Counted from the stretch's first letter, positions 8,616 through 18,332 are shown. The stretch: 33,730 nucleotides of DNA from Candidatus Peribacteria bacterium (GCA_023245775.1 JAHFJR010000016.1:1-33730), one strand, 5' to 3'. The notes: generated by a model from the sequence alone, not told the origin. A program made the numbers and translations.

Positions 8616-9356
8616 ATGTCGGGACATAGCAAATGGCATAACATTCGGGTGAAGAAGATGGCGACGGATGCTCGGCGGGGCAAGACGTACACGAAGTACG
8701 CGCGTTTGATCGAGATCGCCGCGCGCGAGGGTGGTGGAGATCTCTCGAGCAACGTGAGACTCCGGACACTCGTGGACAGTGCGAAATCCGAGTCTGTACC
8801 GAATGCGAATATCGATCGCGCCATCAAGAAGGGCACGGGGGAGACGAAAGGGGATGCAATGCAGGAACTCGTATACGAAGCCTACGGTCCGGGCGGAGCG
8901 GCGTTCATTCTCGAGTGTCTGACCGACAACAAGAACAGGACGCTCTCGAATGTGAAGACGATTCTCGGTAAGAATGGCGGTCACTTCGCAGCGAACGGCT
9001 CGGTGATGTGGATGTTCGAGAGGCAGGGAGTAGTCGTGGCGGGAAGTGAAAAGTTGAAAGTTGAAAGTGGAAAGTTGTCTGAGGATATTGAGCTAGGATT
9101 GATTGAGTATGGTGCTGACGATATTCAGCAGAACGAAGAGCACGTACGGGTGTTCAGTGATCTGCATGCATGGAAGAAAATCCGTGATTTTTTGAAATCG
9201 AAAAACTTCGACATCGTTTCCGCAGGTCTTGAGTACATCGCGAAGCAGACGGCACCTCTTGATGCTGCGGCGATGGAGAAGATCGAAGCGCTCGTCACGG
9301 CACTTGAGGAAGATGATGACGTCTCGGAGGTGCATACGAATGCGGTGCAGGCTTGA
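8616..9356 (+). CDS. yebC: YebC/PmpR (TACO1) family regulator
   Basis: MSGHSKWHNIRVKKMATDARRGKTYTKYARLIEIAAREGG; contains insert SEKLKVESGKL. Confidence 0.97.
   Translation: MSGHSKWHNIRVKKMATDARRGKTYTKYARLIEIAAREGGGDLSSNVRLRTLVDSAKSESVPNANIDRAIKKGTGETKGDAMQELVYEAYGPGGAAFILECLTDNKNRTLSNVKTILGKNGGHFAANGSVMWMFERQGVVVAGSEKLKVESGKLSEDIELGLIEYGADDIQQNEEHVRVFSDLHAWKKIRDFLKSKNFDIVSAGLEYIAKQTAPLDAAAMEKIEALVTALEEDDDVSEVHTNAVQA
9045..9077. repeat. Heptad-phased repeat inside yebC (AGTGAAA AGTTGAA AGTTGAA AGTGGAA AGTTG)
   Basis: Direct 7-nt periodicity. Confidence 0.85.
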
Positions 9357-9359
9357 GCA

Positions 9360-9502
9360 CAGCCCTCACCTCCCGACCTCCTCTCCATAAAAATGGAGAG
9401 GAGGGGGCCCATGTTCAAGAAAAACAGAGCTTCATTTGTAGGCATCCTCTCTCCATTTTTATGGAGAGAGGTGGCCCGCTCGGCGGGCCGGAGTGAGGGC
9501 TG
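9360..9502. repeat. MITE-like palindromic element, copy 2
   Basis: Perfect 10-bp TIR CAGCCCTCAC/GTGAGGGCTG; two CTCTCCATAAAAATGGAGAG-type palindromes; starts 3 nt after yebC stop. Confidence 0.85.
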
Positions 9503-9565
9503 CTTCCTCCATTTTCTCCGCCAACTGGTAGCGAACAATTTTTCTGAGTTCTACACTATTCGCTC

Positions 9566-11308
9566 ATGCGTGCTTTTTCCGCGTTACTCTCGGCCCTGTG
9601 GCGATACGCCGACTCACGGCGTGCTGTCGTTGTGCTCTACGTTACGCTGTTTGTGATCGGGAATACCGTATGGCTGTTTGAGCCCTACGTCATCGGGAAA
9701 ATCCTGAATGCTGTCCAGCAGTCGGAAGAGGATCCTTCTGCAGCGTCGTCGATTCTCCGTTCGCTTGCGATGCTCGTGGGGCTCTCCGCTGGGTTCTGGC
9801 TCTTCCATGGTCCCGCCCGAGTCCTTGAGCGAACGAACGCGTTCCATGTGCGCACTGCCTTCAAGCAACATCTCTTCTCTGTGATCACTGCACTTCCCCT
9901 ACAGTGGCACAAGAACCATCACTCCGGCCAGACGATCAATCGTATTTCGAAGGCGACGAATGCACTCTTCAGCTTCGCGCAGGACGGATACCAGCTGATC
10001 GAGATGATCGTGCGTCCGATCGGAGCGCTCGTGGCACTCACGATTCTCTTCCCGATGGCAACGGTCGCGGCCGTTGTCGCGATGTCTCTGGCATGCGCGA
10101 TTGTGTTCTTCTTCGATCGGATACTCCTGCCGCTCTACGATCTCCTGAATGAGAGAGATCACTTCGTCGCATCGGCATTGCATGACTACATCACCAATAT
10201 CACGACCGTCATCACACTGCGACTGGAGCAACTCACGCAGACGGAGTTATACAAACGTATGTCGAGCTATTTTTCGGTATACCGCCGTGAGTGTAGGATC
10301 AACGAGGTGAAGTGGTTCATCGCGACGATGTCCATCTCGCTCACGATCGCCATCATCCTCGGCGGATATGCGGTGAGTGTTCTCAAGGTAGGTGCGGTGC
10401 CGCTCGTTGGGACATTCTTCATGTTGTACGAATACTTACAGCGCATTGGCAGTGCGTTCTACACGTTCGCATGGAAGTACAGTCAGGTCGTCGAACAGTA
10501 CGCAAACCTCCGTTCTGTGCAGCCGATTCTGCAGGCGGACCAAGCTGAGAAGCATCTGCAGTGCTCGATCGATCCGCTGTGGCGGACCATCGAGATCCGG
10601 CATCTCGACTTCACGTACAAAGATGAGGAGAGACCGATGCAGCATCTTCAGAAGATTTCACTCGTTCTCAGGCGCGGCACGAGGATCGCATTCGTCGGTG
10701 AGAGTGGCAGCGGCAAGTCGACACTGATGTCACTGATCCGCGGTCTTCACGAAGCAGACCGAGGAGTCGTTCTTTGCGATGGCCTCGAACTTGCGCACGG
10801 CCTGAAGGATGTCGGCTCGACTGTCACGCTGATCCCGCAGGAGCCCGAGATCTTCGAGAATACGATCGAGTACAACATCACGATCGATACGGATCAGGAG
10901 GCGAGTGAGCTCACCGAAGACATCGAACTCTCGCGTTTCGCATCCGTTGTCGAGCATCTGCCACAGGGACTCAAGACGAATACGGCTGAGAAAGGAGTGA
11001 ATCTGAGTGGTGGCGAGAAACAGCGACTTGCCCTCGCACGTGGATTCTTCGCGGCGAAGCATGGTTCGAGGCACCTCACCACAGGGAGTTCCATCATCCT
11101 GCTCGATGAGCCGACAAGTTCCGTCGATCCGGTGAACGAGCGGCATATCTACGAGAATATGATCCGGCGTTTCGGTGATCGGTGCATCGTGTCGTCGCTC
11201 CACAAGCGCTATCTGCTTCCGCTCTTCGACTACGTCTACGTTTTTTCCGGAGGGAAGATCGTCGACGAGGGCACACCACTGGAGATCGGTCCGAGGCTGA
11301 AGAAATAA
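9566..11308 (+). CDS. ABC transporter, fused permease-ATPase (exporter type)
   Basis: Walker A GESGSGKST, signature NLSGGEKQRLALARG, Walker B IILLDEPTSSVD; N-terminal TM domain. Confidence 0.95.
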   Translation: MRAFSALLSALWRYADSRRAVVVLYVTLFVIGNTVWLFEPYVIGKILNAVQQSEEDPSAASSILRSLAMLVGLSAGFWLFHGPARVLERTNAFHVRTAFKQHLFSVITALPLQWHKNHHSGQTINRISKATNALFSFAQDGYQLIEMIVRPIGALVALTILFPMATVAAVVAMSLACAIVFFFDRILLPLYDLLNERDHFVASALHDYITNITTVITLRLEQLTQTELYKRMSSYFSVYRRECRINEVKWFIATMSISLTIAIILGGYAVSVLKVGAVPLVGTFFMLYEYLQRIGSAFYTFAWKYSQVVEQYANLRSVQPILQADQAEKHLQCSIDPLWRTIEIRHLDFTYKDEERPMQHLQKISLVLRRGTRIAFVGESGSGKSTLMSLIRGLHEADRGVVLCDGLELAHGLKDVGSTVTLIPQEPEIFENTIEYNITIDTDQEASELTEDIELSRFASVVEHLPQGLKTNTAEKGVNLSGGEKQRLALARGFFAAKHGSRHLTTGSSIILLDEPTSSVDPVNERHIYENMIRRFGDRCIVSSLHKRYLLPLFDYVYVFSGGKIVDEGTPLEIGPRLKK

Positions 11309-11318
11309 AATAACCAAC

Positions 11319-11337
11319 GCGGCAAGCATGCCGCTCC
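11319..11337. repeat. Hairpin repeat GCGGC-AAGCAT-GCCGC-TCC (family member 2), after ABC gene
   Basis: Perfect 5-bp stem, covaries with 8500 and 32674 copies. Confidence 0.6.
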
Positions 11338-11366
11338 GGTTCAGATTTGCATGTCGCTCCGGCTTC

Positions 11367-14249
11367 CTATTCGAATATAAATTGCACCTGATCTTCTGCC
11401 GTGTTGAAGTACGAATCCGTCACCGTAACACGAAACGTATGTGTCCCCGTGCGTTCGACGCTTCGCGGAACACGAACACTGCCTTCGTACGGAGGTTCGG
11501 TGAAACTACGGAGTGGTTTGCTATCGACGAAGAATTGTACAGAGGTGACAGGAGACGCGGAGGTGATGACGATGGTGGGAAGGAAAGAGGGGTAGCTCAC
11601 CTGTGCACCGGACGTTGGCGAAGAGATATGCACGATGGGTTTGGTCCCTCGACCCGGTGTCAGCAGAGGGTCGCATGCTTTCGTCGGAGCGAGAGGGAGG
11701 GGGAGGAGCGATCCGGAGTGATCGGGCCTTGCGTTCCACAGTGTCATCTGTGCAGCGGCCCACTCTTGTACGCCTTGTTCCCACAGCGGCCACCGATGCG
11801 GGAGTTCGCTCTTTGGAAGGAAGAAGGGTTGCTCTTCGATGGCTTCGCTTGGACAGGTCGGAGAGCTGAGAAGGCCCGTCACTTTGTCTACCTTCACGAG
11901 GACGCACCCTGAGTCCGGTTCGGAGGGGGTCAACTCTTCGAGGAAGACATCGGCTCCCTGGAGACCCGTTGGCGTGCAGGTGGATGCAAGAAGCCCCGAG
12001 AGTCTCGAGAGGAGTGGATGTGTGATGTTCTCTGGCATGTGGAACGTGGTCAGAGGTTTTGGGAGTTTACTGTTGGCCTGCACCATGAAGTCGTGCCAGA
12101 TGGGTGCAGACAGTGTCAGGCCGTCCGCTTTCTCGAAGAGAGACTGACTCGTGGCATTCCCCGCCCATACGCCCGTGATGATGTTCGGCGTGAAGCCGAT
12201 GGTCCACGTACTCTCGGGGCGGCGAAGGGTGCAATTCTTCTTCGTATCGCGCTCGAGACACTTGTTGCTCGTTCCTGTTTTTGCCGCCGCAGCAAATCCG
12301 GGGACCGAGAGGATCTGCTGCCAGTACTCGTTTGGCCTTGCAGAGACATCACTCAAGACCGATGTCACTTCTGCGGTCAGTCGAGGATCAATCACTTGCT
12401 GCGGATGCTCCTCTTTTGGCAGGTAGCGAATATTGCCATCTTTATCGGTGATCCTCAGCAGGCTCGTCATCGGCCGAAACATGCCGCCATCGGCAATCGT
12501 TGCATAGCCTGTGACGATCTCGGTCAGAGGAACTTCGGCGGCACCGATTCCCAGTGGCCATCCATAATCGAAGTTCGAGTTCTCCTTCCTCTTCTCTCGT
12601 TTCTGATTCGTTGGAGAAACGACGCCCATGCGATCTGCGAGAGAGAGCAGGGATTCCTCTCCGCCTCCGAGGAAGAAGGCTTTGATCGCAGGGATGTTCC
12701 TCGAACCGCCGAGGGCCTTTCGCATCGTCGTGAGTCCCCAGAACGTACCGTCGTAGTTACTGGGTTCATCTTCTCCAAATTTCGTTGGGACATCGTAGAC
12801 GATGGAACCCGGGCTGAATCCTGATTCGAATGCATTGAGATACGTGAAGGCCTTGAAGGTGGATCCTGGCTGTCGCGGATTCCTCGCCATATCGATCTTG
12901 CCCTCGTGCTCATCATCGTTGAAATCGGCATTGCCAACGTACGCGAGGACCTCGCGCGTGATGGGCGATACTGCGACGAGGGCAATGTTGTTCGCACCGA
13001 AGCGCTTTCGAAGATCATCTCGGTGGGAAGCCACAACTTTTTCAGCTACCTGCTGGAGCGTCCAATCGAGTGACGTTGTGATCCTGAATCCTCCCTGTTC
13101 GAGAATACGATCATCGATGCTGAGGAGGTCTTCGACTTGTTTCTGCACCCACAGGACGAAGTGTGGTGCACGAATGTCGAGTCGATCGGGTGCGAAGGTC
13201 ATCGTGCTCAGGTTCTGTAGAGCTTTGTTGTACTCATCGAGACCGATCTTCCGTTGGTCCAACATGTTCTTGAGCACTTGGTCCGTGCGTCCGCCGATGT
13301 AGAGTTTCAGGGCTCCGCTGCCGATGGAATGGCCGAGGAGACCAATGCGAATGTGTGCATCTGGGATCTGTGATATGGAGGTGATCTCCCCGAGGTCGAT
13401 CTTGTGTTTCATTTCTGTCGATACTGTAGTGAAGCGATGACTGCCGTACGGGTTCAGGTACGTTGGACGCTGCAGGAGTCCTGCAAGGACTGCCGACTGA
13501 GCAAGACTGAGGTCCTTGGCACTGATCCCGAAGTAGTTCCTCGAGGCTTGCTCGATCCCGTAGGCGTTGTGTCCGAAGGGTATCCAGTTCAGGTAGAGCT
13601 CGAGGAGCTCATCCTTGTTGTACCGATGTTCCAGCTGACAACTCAGGAGAAATTCACGTGCTTTTCTAAGGACGGACCGTTGCCGTCCCACGAGGGCATT
13701 CTTTGCAAATTGTTGTGTGAGCGTCGATCCGCCAGATCGGACGAAGAAACGTGGAGCGATCTGACTGAGGACTGCTCGACTGAATCCAATGACATCGAAA
13801 CAGCTGCTGCGTTCAAAGAAGCGTTCATCTTCGATGGCGATCACGGCCTTCTTTGCCATCGGACTGATCTGATTACCGCGTACGTACGTACGATCTTGCT
13901 CGGAGAACAGCCGATACAGCTCGATACCGTTTCGATCCAAGATGACTGTGCTCTGTGCTGGGAACATCGTGGTTGGATCATCGATATTGGGCAGCGTGAA
14001 CCAGAGAAGAACACACGAGAACACACTGAGACAGGCAATGATCATCCCTACGGTTTTCAGTATCTGTCTTCGATCGTTGGGTGCTCTCAGGGCGAAGAGA
14101 CGTGCCCGCACATGCGAGAGACCTCTGTGCACACGGCTCGATAGGCGAGAGCATGCCAGACGTATCCGCAGTTTCAACTGTCGCTTCACTCGGGATGTCG
14201 CTCCTGCGTGGTGATCGATATTCCTTCTTTGGAATGGATAATTTTCCAT
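11367..14249 (-). CDS. Class A penicillin-binding protein (GT51 transglycosylase + transpeptidase, C-terminal Ig-like tail)
   Basis: AVIAIEDERFFERS, RSGGSTLTQQFAKNAL, RQPGSTFKAF, AAKTGTSNK; C-term VTSVQFFVDSKPLRSFTEPPYEG. Confidence 0.95.
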   Translation of the reverse strand: MENYPFQRRNIDHHAGATSRVKRQLKLRIRLACSRLSSRVHRGLSHVRARLFALRAPNDRRQILKTVGMIIACLSVFSCVLLWFTLPNIDDPTTMFPAQSTVILDRNGIELYRLFSEQDRTYVRGNQISPMAKKAVIAIEDERFFERSSCFDVIGFSRAVLSQIAPRFFVRSGGSTLTQQFAKNALVGRQRSVLRKAREFLLSCQLEHRYNKDELLELYLNWIPFGHNAYGIEQASRNYFGISAKDLSLAQSAVLAGLLQRPTYLNPYGSHRFTTVSTEMKHKIDLGEITSISQIPDAHIRIGLLGHSIGSGALKLYIGGRTDQVLKNMLDQRKIGLDEYNKALQNLSTMTFAPDRLDIRAPHFVLWVQKQVEDLLSIDDRILEQGGFRITTSLDWTLQQVAEKVVASHRDDLRKRFGANNIALVAVSPITREVLAYVGNADFNDDEHEGKIDMARNPRQPGSTFKAFTYLNAFESGFSPGSIVYDVPTKFGEDEPSNYDGTFWGLTTMRKALGGSRNIPAIKAFFLGGGEESLLSLADRMGVVSPTNQKREKRKENSNFDYGWPLGIGAAEVPLTEIVTGYATIADGGMFRPMTSLLRITDKDGNIRYLPKEEHPQQVIDPRLTAEVTSVLSDVSARPNEYWQQILSVPGFAAAAKTGTSNKCLERDTKKNCTLRRPESTWTIGFTPNIITGVWAGNATSQSLFEKADGLTLSAPIWHDFMVQANSKLPKPLTTFHMPENITHPLLSRLSGLLASTCTPTGLQGADVFLEELTPSEPDSGCVLVKVDKVTGLLSSPTCPSEAIEEQPFFLPKSELPHRWPLWEQGVQEWAAAQMTLWNARPDHSGSLLPLPLAPTKACDPLLTPGRGTKPIVHISSPTSGAQVSYPSFLPTIVITSASPVTSVQFFVDSKPLRSFTEPPYEGSVRVPRSVERTGTHTFRVTVTDSYFNTAEDQVQFIFE

Positions 14250-14348
14250 GAGAGACCAAGTCTAGAGGTATGGACCTACGAGCTCAAGTTGGGTGTTCCT
14301 CCTCTATTTCACGTTCAATTTCTCCTCGAGTTGTGGTAGAATGAGACG

Positions 14349-14666
14349 ATGTTCATCCGACGCTTCTTCGTGGCATTTCTCCTCGCGTTGCCGACTGTAG
14401 CGTCTGCGCAGCTCACCATCGATACGGGCGTGCATAGCGATGTACCGACGATTCTGCAGGGACTCATCGATACCTTGCTTGCATGGAGTGGTCTCACGGC
14501 GACAGCACTGTTCCTCATCGGGTGCATCATCATGGTCGGTTCTGGAGGGAACGAAGCCTCTCTCTCCCTGGGGAAGAAGATCATGAAAGAGTCACTCATT
14601 GGCCTTGCGATCCTCCTCTCGTCATGGCTGATCCTCAGCACGGTGATCTCCTTCATCGCAGGCTGA
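14349..14666 (+). CDS. VirB2/TrbC-like small membrane protein (pilin-like)
   Basis: Signal peptide plus two hydrophobic helices: LAWSGLTATALFLIGCIIMVGSGG...ESLIGLAILLSSWLILSTVISFI. Confidence 0.65.
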   Translation: MFIRRFFVAFLLALPTVASAQLTIDTGVHSDVPTILQGLIDTLLAWSGLTATALFLIGCIIMVGSGGNEASLSLGKKIMKESLIGLAILLSSWLILSTVISFIAG

Positions 14667-14696
14667 TTCCCACCTCTGCTACACTGTGGTTGTCCT

Positions 14697-15287
14697 ATGG
14701 CTTCGTTTTCTAGTGACACGATCGAGCAGATGTTGACGCAAGCAGAAGAGCTCAAGTTCCAGGGGAAGTATGAGGAGGCGCTGCGTATTCTTGAACAACT
14801 CCTGATTGTCGATCCCGACAATGTGACAGCCCTCGAGGAAGTGGCGGACAACGAGCTGAGCCTCGGTTCATACGAGCGCGCTGAACGTGCGGCAAAGCAA
14901 GCACTTGCGTTCGATAAGAACAGTTACACCGCTCACTACATTCTTGGTTTCATCGCATCCCACTTCGAGAAGTGGAAGGAGTCGATCGCTGCACTCAAGA
15001 TTGCCAATACGCTCGAGCAGAATAACCCCGAGATTCTGCGGTGTCTCGGTTGGTCGCTCTTCTCGTCTGGCTCGACGCTCGAGGGGATGGCAACGCTCGA
15101 GCGTTCGCTCAACTTGGAGGAGGGGAATCCTCTCACACTCTGCGATCTCGGCGTTGCGTATCTGAAGACGAAAAATTTTGCCAAATCAAAGGCACTCCTC
15201 GGTCGCGCTCTCGATCTCGATCCGAGCAATCCGCGCGTGCAGGAATGTCTGGCGATGGTGAAGAGACTGGAGAAGCTGGCGGGGTGA
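14697..15287 (+). CDS. TPR-repeat protein
   Basis: Repeated KYEEALRILEQLLIVDPDN...YERAERAAKQALAFDKNSYTAHYILG...AKSKALLGRALDLDPSNPRVQ. Confidence 0.85.
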   Translation: MASFSSDTIEQMLTQAEELKFQGKYEEALRILEQLLIVDPDNVTALEEVADNELSLGSYERAERAAKQALAFDKNSYTAHYILGFIASHFEKWKESIAALKIANTLEQNNPEILRCLGWSLFSSGSTLEGMATLERSLNLEEGNPLTLCDLGVAYLKTKNFAKSKALLGRALDLDPSNPRVQECLAMVKRLEKLAG

Positions 15288-15304
15288 GTGCTACACTCTT
15301 GCCC

Positions 15305-16279
15305 ATGCTTCGCATGGACTTCCTTCCCCCTCTCCTGAAGAGGGGTATCGCGCGTGGAATGCAGAATATCGTTCGGGAGCAAGGCTTCGGTACGGCCCTC
15401 GGTTCACTGTTCGGCGTTCTCCTCCTTGGGCAAGTGCTCCTCCTCCTCGTCTTCGGCATCGAGGGCGGTCTCACACTCCTCCAGGAACAGACGGACCTTC
15501 GACTCGAAATTCTCGAGACGGCCACGGACAGTCAAATCCAAGATCTCTTTCAGAATATCCGGCAATTGCCTATCGTTGCAGATGTCGTGTATATCACGCG
15601 TGAGCAGGCCTACGAGCGACAGAAGCAGCGTGATCCTGATCTCGTCGCTTTCCTCACGAAGTTCGGCATCGAGAATCCATTTCCCGAGACGATCGGCGTT
15701 CGCTTGAAGCGTCTGACGGATTACTCTTCCTTCCTCCATTTCCTCCAGCAGCCGGTGTTCACGAAAGTGGTGAATCCCTCCTTCCTCTCGCAGACGACGG
15801 ATCAGGAGCAGCAGGTGTATCTCCTCATCGAAGCTGTGCGTGCGGCGAAGATCATGCTCTTCTTCATGGTCGCCCTGCTTGTCGTCGTTCTCCTCTTTGT
15901 CGTCGTCGAACTCGTGCGTCGCAGGGCGCTCAGTAAGCGCGAGGAGCTCTTCGTCGAACAGTTGGTCGGTGCCGATTCTTTCACGATTCTTCTCCCGTTC
16001 TGTACGGAGATGCTGTGCTTACTCGCTCTTGCGCTCGTTTGCTCCATGCTCCTTGCTGGAGTCCTTCTCCTCCTTCTGCCCTCGGTCTTGCCTGTGCTCG
16101 CTTCCGGAGGACTCTTTGGACCGTGGGCAGCGGTCACGGTGCGACTTCTCCTCTCCTCCCTCCTCTGGCTCTTGCCACTCGAGGTGGGGCTCGTGGGGCT
16201 GCTTGCAGCAATCGGTACTGGGATCGCGCTCCGGTCACATCTGTCCATGCAGCTCTTGCCGCTCCTGACCTCCGAATAG
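15305..16279 (+). CDS. ftsX: Cell-division permease FtsX
   Basis: One N-terminal and three C-terminal TM segments, ECD with ITREQAYERQKQRDPDL; start refined to MLRMDF. Confidence 0.85.
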   Translation: MLRMDFLPPLLKRGIARGMQNIVREQGFGTALGSLFGVLLLGQVLLLLVFGIEGGLTLLQEQTDLRLEILETATDSQIQDLFQNIRQLPIVADVVYITREQAYERQKQRDPDLVAFLTKFGIENPFPETIGVRLKRLTDYSSFLHFLQQPVFTKVVNPSFLSQTTDQEQQVYLLIEAVRAAKIMLFFMVALLVVVLLFVVVELVRRRALSKREELFVEQLVGADSFTILLPFCTEMLCLLALALVCSMLLAGVLLLLLPSVLPVLASGGLFGPWAAVTVRLLLSSLLWLLPLEVGLVGLLAAIGTGIALRSHLSMQLLPLLTSE

Positions 16280-16292
16280 TTCCCCTCTCTCT

Positions 16293-17042
16293 GTGCCCAA
16301 GTCTTGGACTGATGAAGCCATCGTGCTTCGCACCTACAATGTTGGTGAGACAGACCGTTTCTGCCTTCTGCTTACCGCGCAACGCGGTCGCATCGCCGCT
16401 CGGGCTACTGGTGTTCGTCGCCTTCTCAGTTGTAGGGCAAGCGGACTTCTGCCACTCCATCGCGTTCTCGTCGTGTGCGAAACACATTCGTTCGGTGAGA
16501 CCATCACCTCTGCAACGTGTCTCGATCCGCATCGGCACAGTTGGCAGGACCCTGAAGCGTTCTCCTCTGCGCAACAAGGCATCGAACTCCTCCTCCGGCT
16601 CACAGAAGAGGGGACACCGATGCCTCAGGTCTATCCATTGACGTGTGCTTTCCTCACGCTCTGTTTCCTGCCCTACCAACGGATCGTACTACCACTCTTC
16701 ATGCTCAAGGTACTTCTGATGCTCGGATCCTGTCCGTCCTTGACACACTCCTCGATGAGTCACCAACCTTTCTCCCTAGGTGACAGGGTCGTCTTCAGTC
16801 CTCGGATTGGTGGTCTCCTCCTCCAGAGTGAAGACCGAGGAGGGCAACTCCTATCACCCCTCTTTCTCCATGGGCTCTCGCTCCTCTCTACCTCCACGTT
16901 GGAGCAGATGCTCCCGCACTTTGCAGCATGCATCCCAGAGTTGACACAGTTTGTTCAGTGTTTGACTGGGAGCCAACTTGGGGGCTCACTCAAGGCTGAA
17001 GGTGTTTGTTTGGCCATGTCTTCGGCTCGTACGCCCACTTGA
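16293..17042 (+). CDS. recO: DNA repair protein RecO (GTG start)
   Basis: DEAIVLRTYNVGETDRFCLLLTAQRGRIAARATGVRR. Confidence 0.85.
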   Translation: MPKSWTDEAIVLRTYNVGETDRFCLLLTAQRGRIAARATGVRRLLSCRASGLLPLHRVLVVCETHSFGETITSATCLDPHRHSWQDPEAFSSAQQGIELLLRLTEEGTPMPQVYPLTCAFLTLCFLPYQRIVLPLFMLKVLLMLGSCPSLTHSSMSHQPFSLGDRVVFSPRIGGLLLQSEDRGGQLLSPLFLHGLSLLSTSTLEQMLPHFAACIPELTQFVQCLTGSQLGGSLKAEGVCLAMSSARTPT

Positions 17043-18247
17043 AACGTGAGTGGTCGGGCTTCGTAGGAGGAGAAGAAGTGTTCGAGAGTTGCTCCGGAAT
17101 TTCCGCGCTCAATTCGTCGGTACCAGAGAACATTCATGCCGTCATGCCGCTCGCCAGCTTTCCGTCGCTCGCCGACGGGGATGTCTGCTGTGTACACCAC
17201 TCGCTCTTCCTTCGGCGCCTCTTTTCTGTCGGTGATATAGGGGCCGAAGATCTCTGTTGCCCGATCATCCTTCGTGCCGTAGTAGATGAAGAAGACGTGG
17301 TCCTGTGGATCGAGAATGGTCTGGATGAGCAGGGCCCCCGGCGTGTTGTTCAAAAATTTCATGTCGACATTGGGAGGGAAGATCGTTGCATCCGTCCCCT
17401 GCGGTGAGTAGTAACTCACAGCGTAACTGTGGTTCTTGCGTTGCAGGATGGGCAGTCCGTACTCCCACGGACCGCGGTACGCCGTCGAGCTCACTTGGCA
17501 GAGACCTCCACCATAGTCTGGCAGAGTCGTGTCTCCTTGGATGATCAATTCCTTCCAGTATCCTGTCTTCTCATTCACGGGTCCGAGCACCCGATCGAAC
17601 GAGAAGACTGATCCTTGTGGGATGATGTGGCCGTTGAATCGTTCGACTCCTACACCGATGTTATGTCGCCGATTGACAGGCGAAGCAGCGAAGACAGATT
17701 CACCGATCATCACCACTTCCTTGATCCCCATCGATCTCAGTGTGCTATCCATTACGGTGATGTGAGGTTGCCCCTCGATCACAGGGAGCTGGACGACATC
17801 GATATCGTTTTCCAGGGCTGTCTTCGTGAGTCGTGCCGCGAGCGAGAGGTCGACTGTACGACTGGTGAGTCCTTGCCCAGAGAAGGTCACCTGGCCGGAT
17901 CCTGTTCTCTGGATGATGACGCTGCCCCCATCGCGGTTCAGTTTCGCTGCGACGACGCGGTCGATGGTGGCGACGATTGCTTCCTCGTTCCATGCATCTG
18001 TCTGTGTGCGTGTCCATCCATCTTCGATCTTTGTTTCCTTGCCGCACGTGAGGAACCGTGCGGGTGGCAGAGCCTGCACGCCGTGGAAGAACCACTGCTC
18101 CTTTGGCGTTCGCCACTCTGGGTGCAGGGAGACGGGAATGGTGAAGAGGTGGTGACCGAACGTATAGGTGATGCTCGCGGGCGCGGCGAGTGCCCTCGTT
18201 ATAGAGAGAGAGAATACGAATAGTGTGATGGCGATGAATCGGAACAT
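16955..18247 (-). CDS. VanW-family protein
   Basis: RRHNIGVGVERFNGHIIPQGSVFSFDRVLGPVNEKTGY...GGGLCQVSSTAYR; start at MFRFIAITL. Confidence 0.92.
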   Translation of the reverse strand: MFRFIAITLFVFSLSITRALAAPASITYTFGHHLFTIPVSLHPEWRTPKEQWFFHGVQALPPARFLTCGKETKIEDGWTRTQTDAWNEEAIVATIDRVVAAKLNRDGGSVIIQRTGSGQVTFSGQGLTSRTVDLSLAARLTKTALENDIDVVQLPVIEGQPHITVMDSTLRSMGIKEVVMIGESVFAASPVNRRHNIGVGVERFNGHIIPQGSVFSFDRVLGPVNEKTGYWKELIIQGDTTLPDYGGGLCQVSSTAYRGPWEYGLPILQRKNHSYAVSYYSPQGTDATIFPPNVDMKFLNNTPGALLIQTILDPQDHVFFIYYGTKDDRATEIFGPYITDRKEAPKEERVVYTADIPVGERRKAGERHDGMNVLWYRRIERGNSGATLEHFFSSYEARPLTFQVGVRAEDMAKQTPSALSEPPSWLPVKH

Positions 18248-18283
18248 TGACAATGTTCGTAGGAGGAAGAATTTCAGAATTTT

Positions 18284-18311
18284 ATTGTCCATTATCGATT
18301 GTCCATTGTCC
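18284..18311. repeat. Heptad-phased repeat ATTGTCC ATTATCG ATTGTCC ATTGTCC
   Basis: Direct 7-nt periodicity between vanW-like and rnhA genes. Confidence 0.8.
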
Positions 18312-18332
18312 ATTTTTCTGAGTTTTTTGCCA

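Noticed and set aside
11328-14214. Plus-strand ORFs opposite the PBP gene (e.g. 12018..12824, 13404..14144)
   Set aside because: Antisense of a confidently identified 960-aa protein
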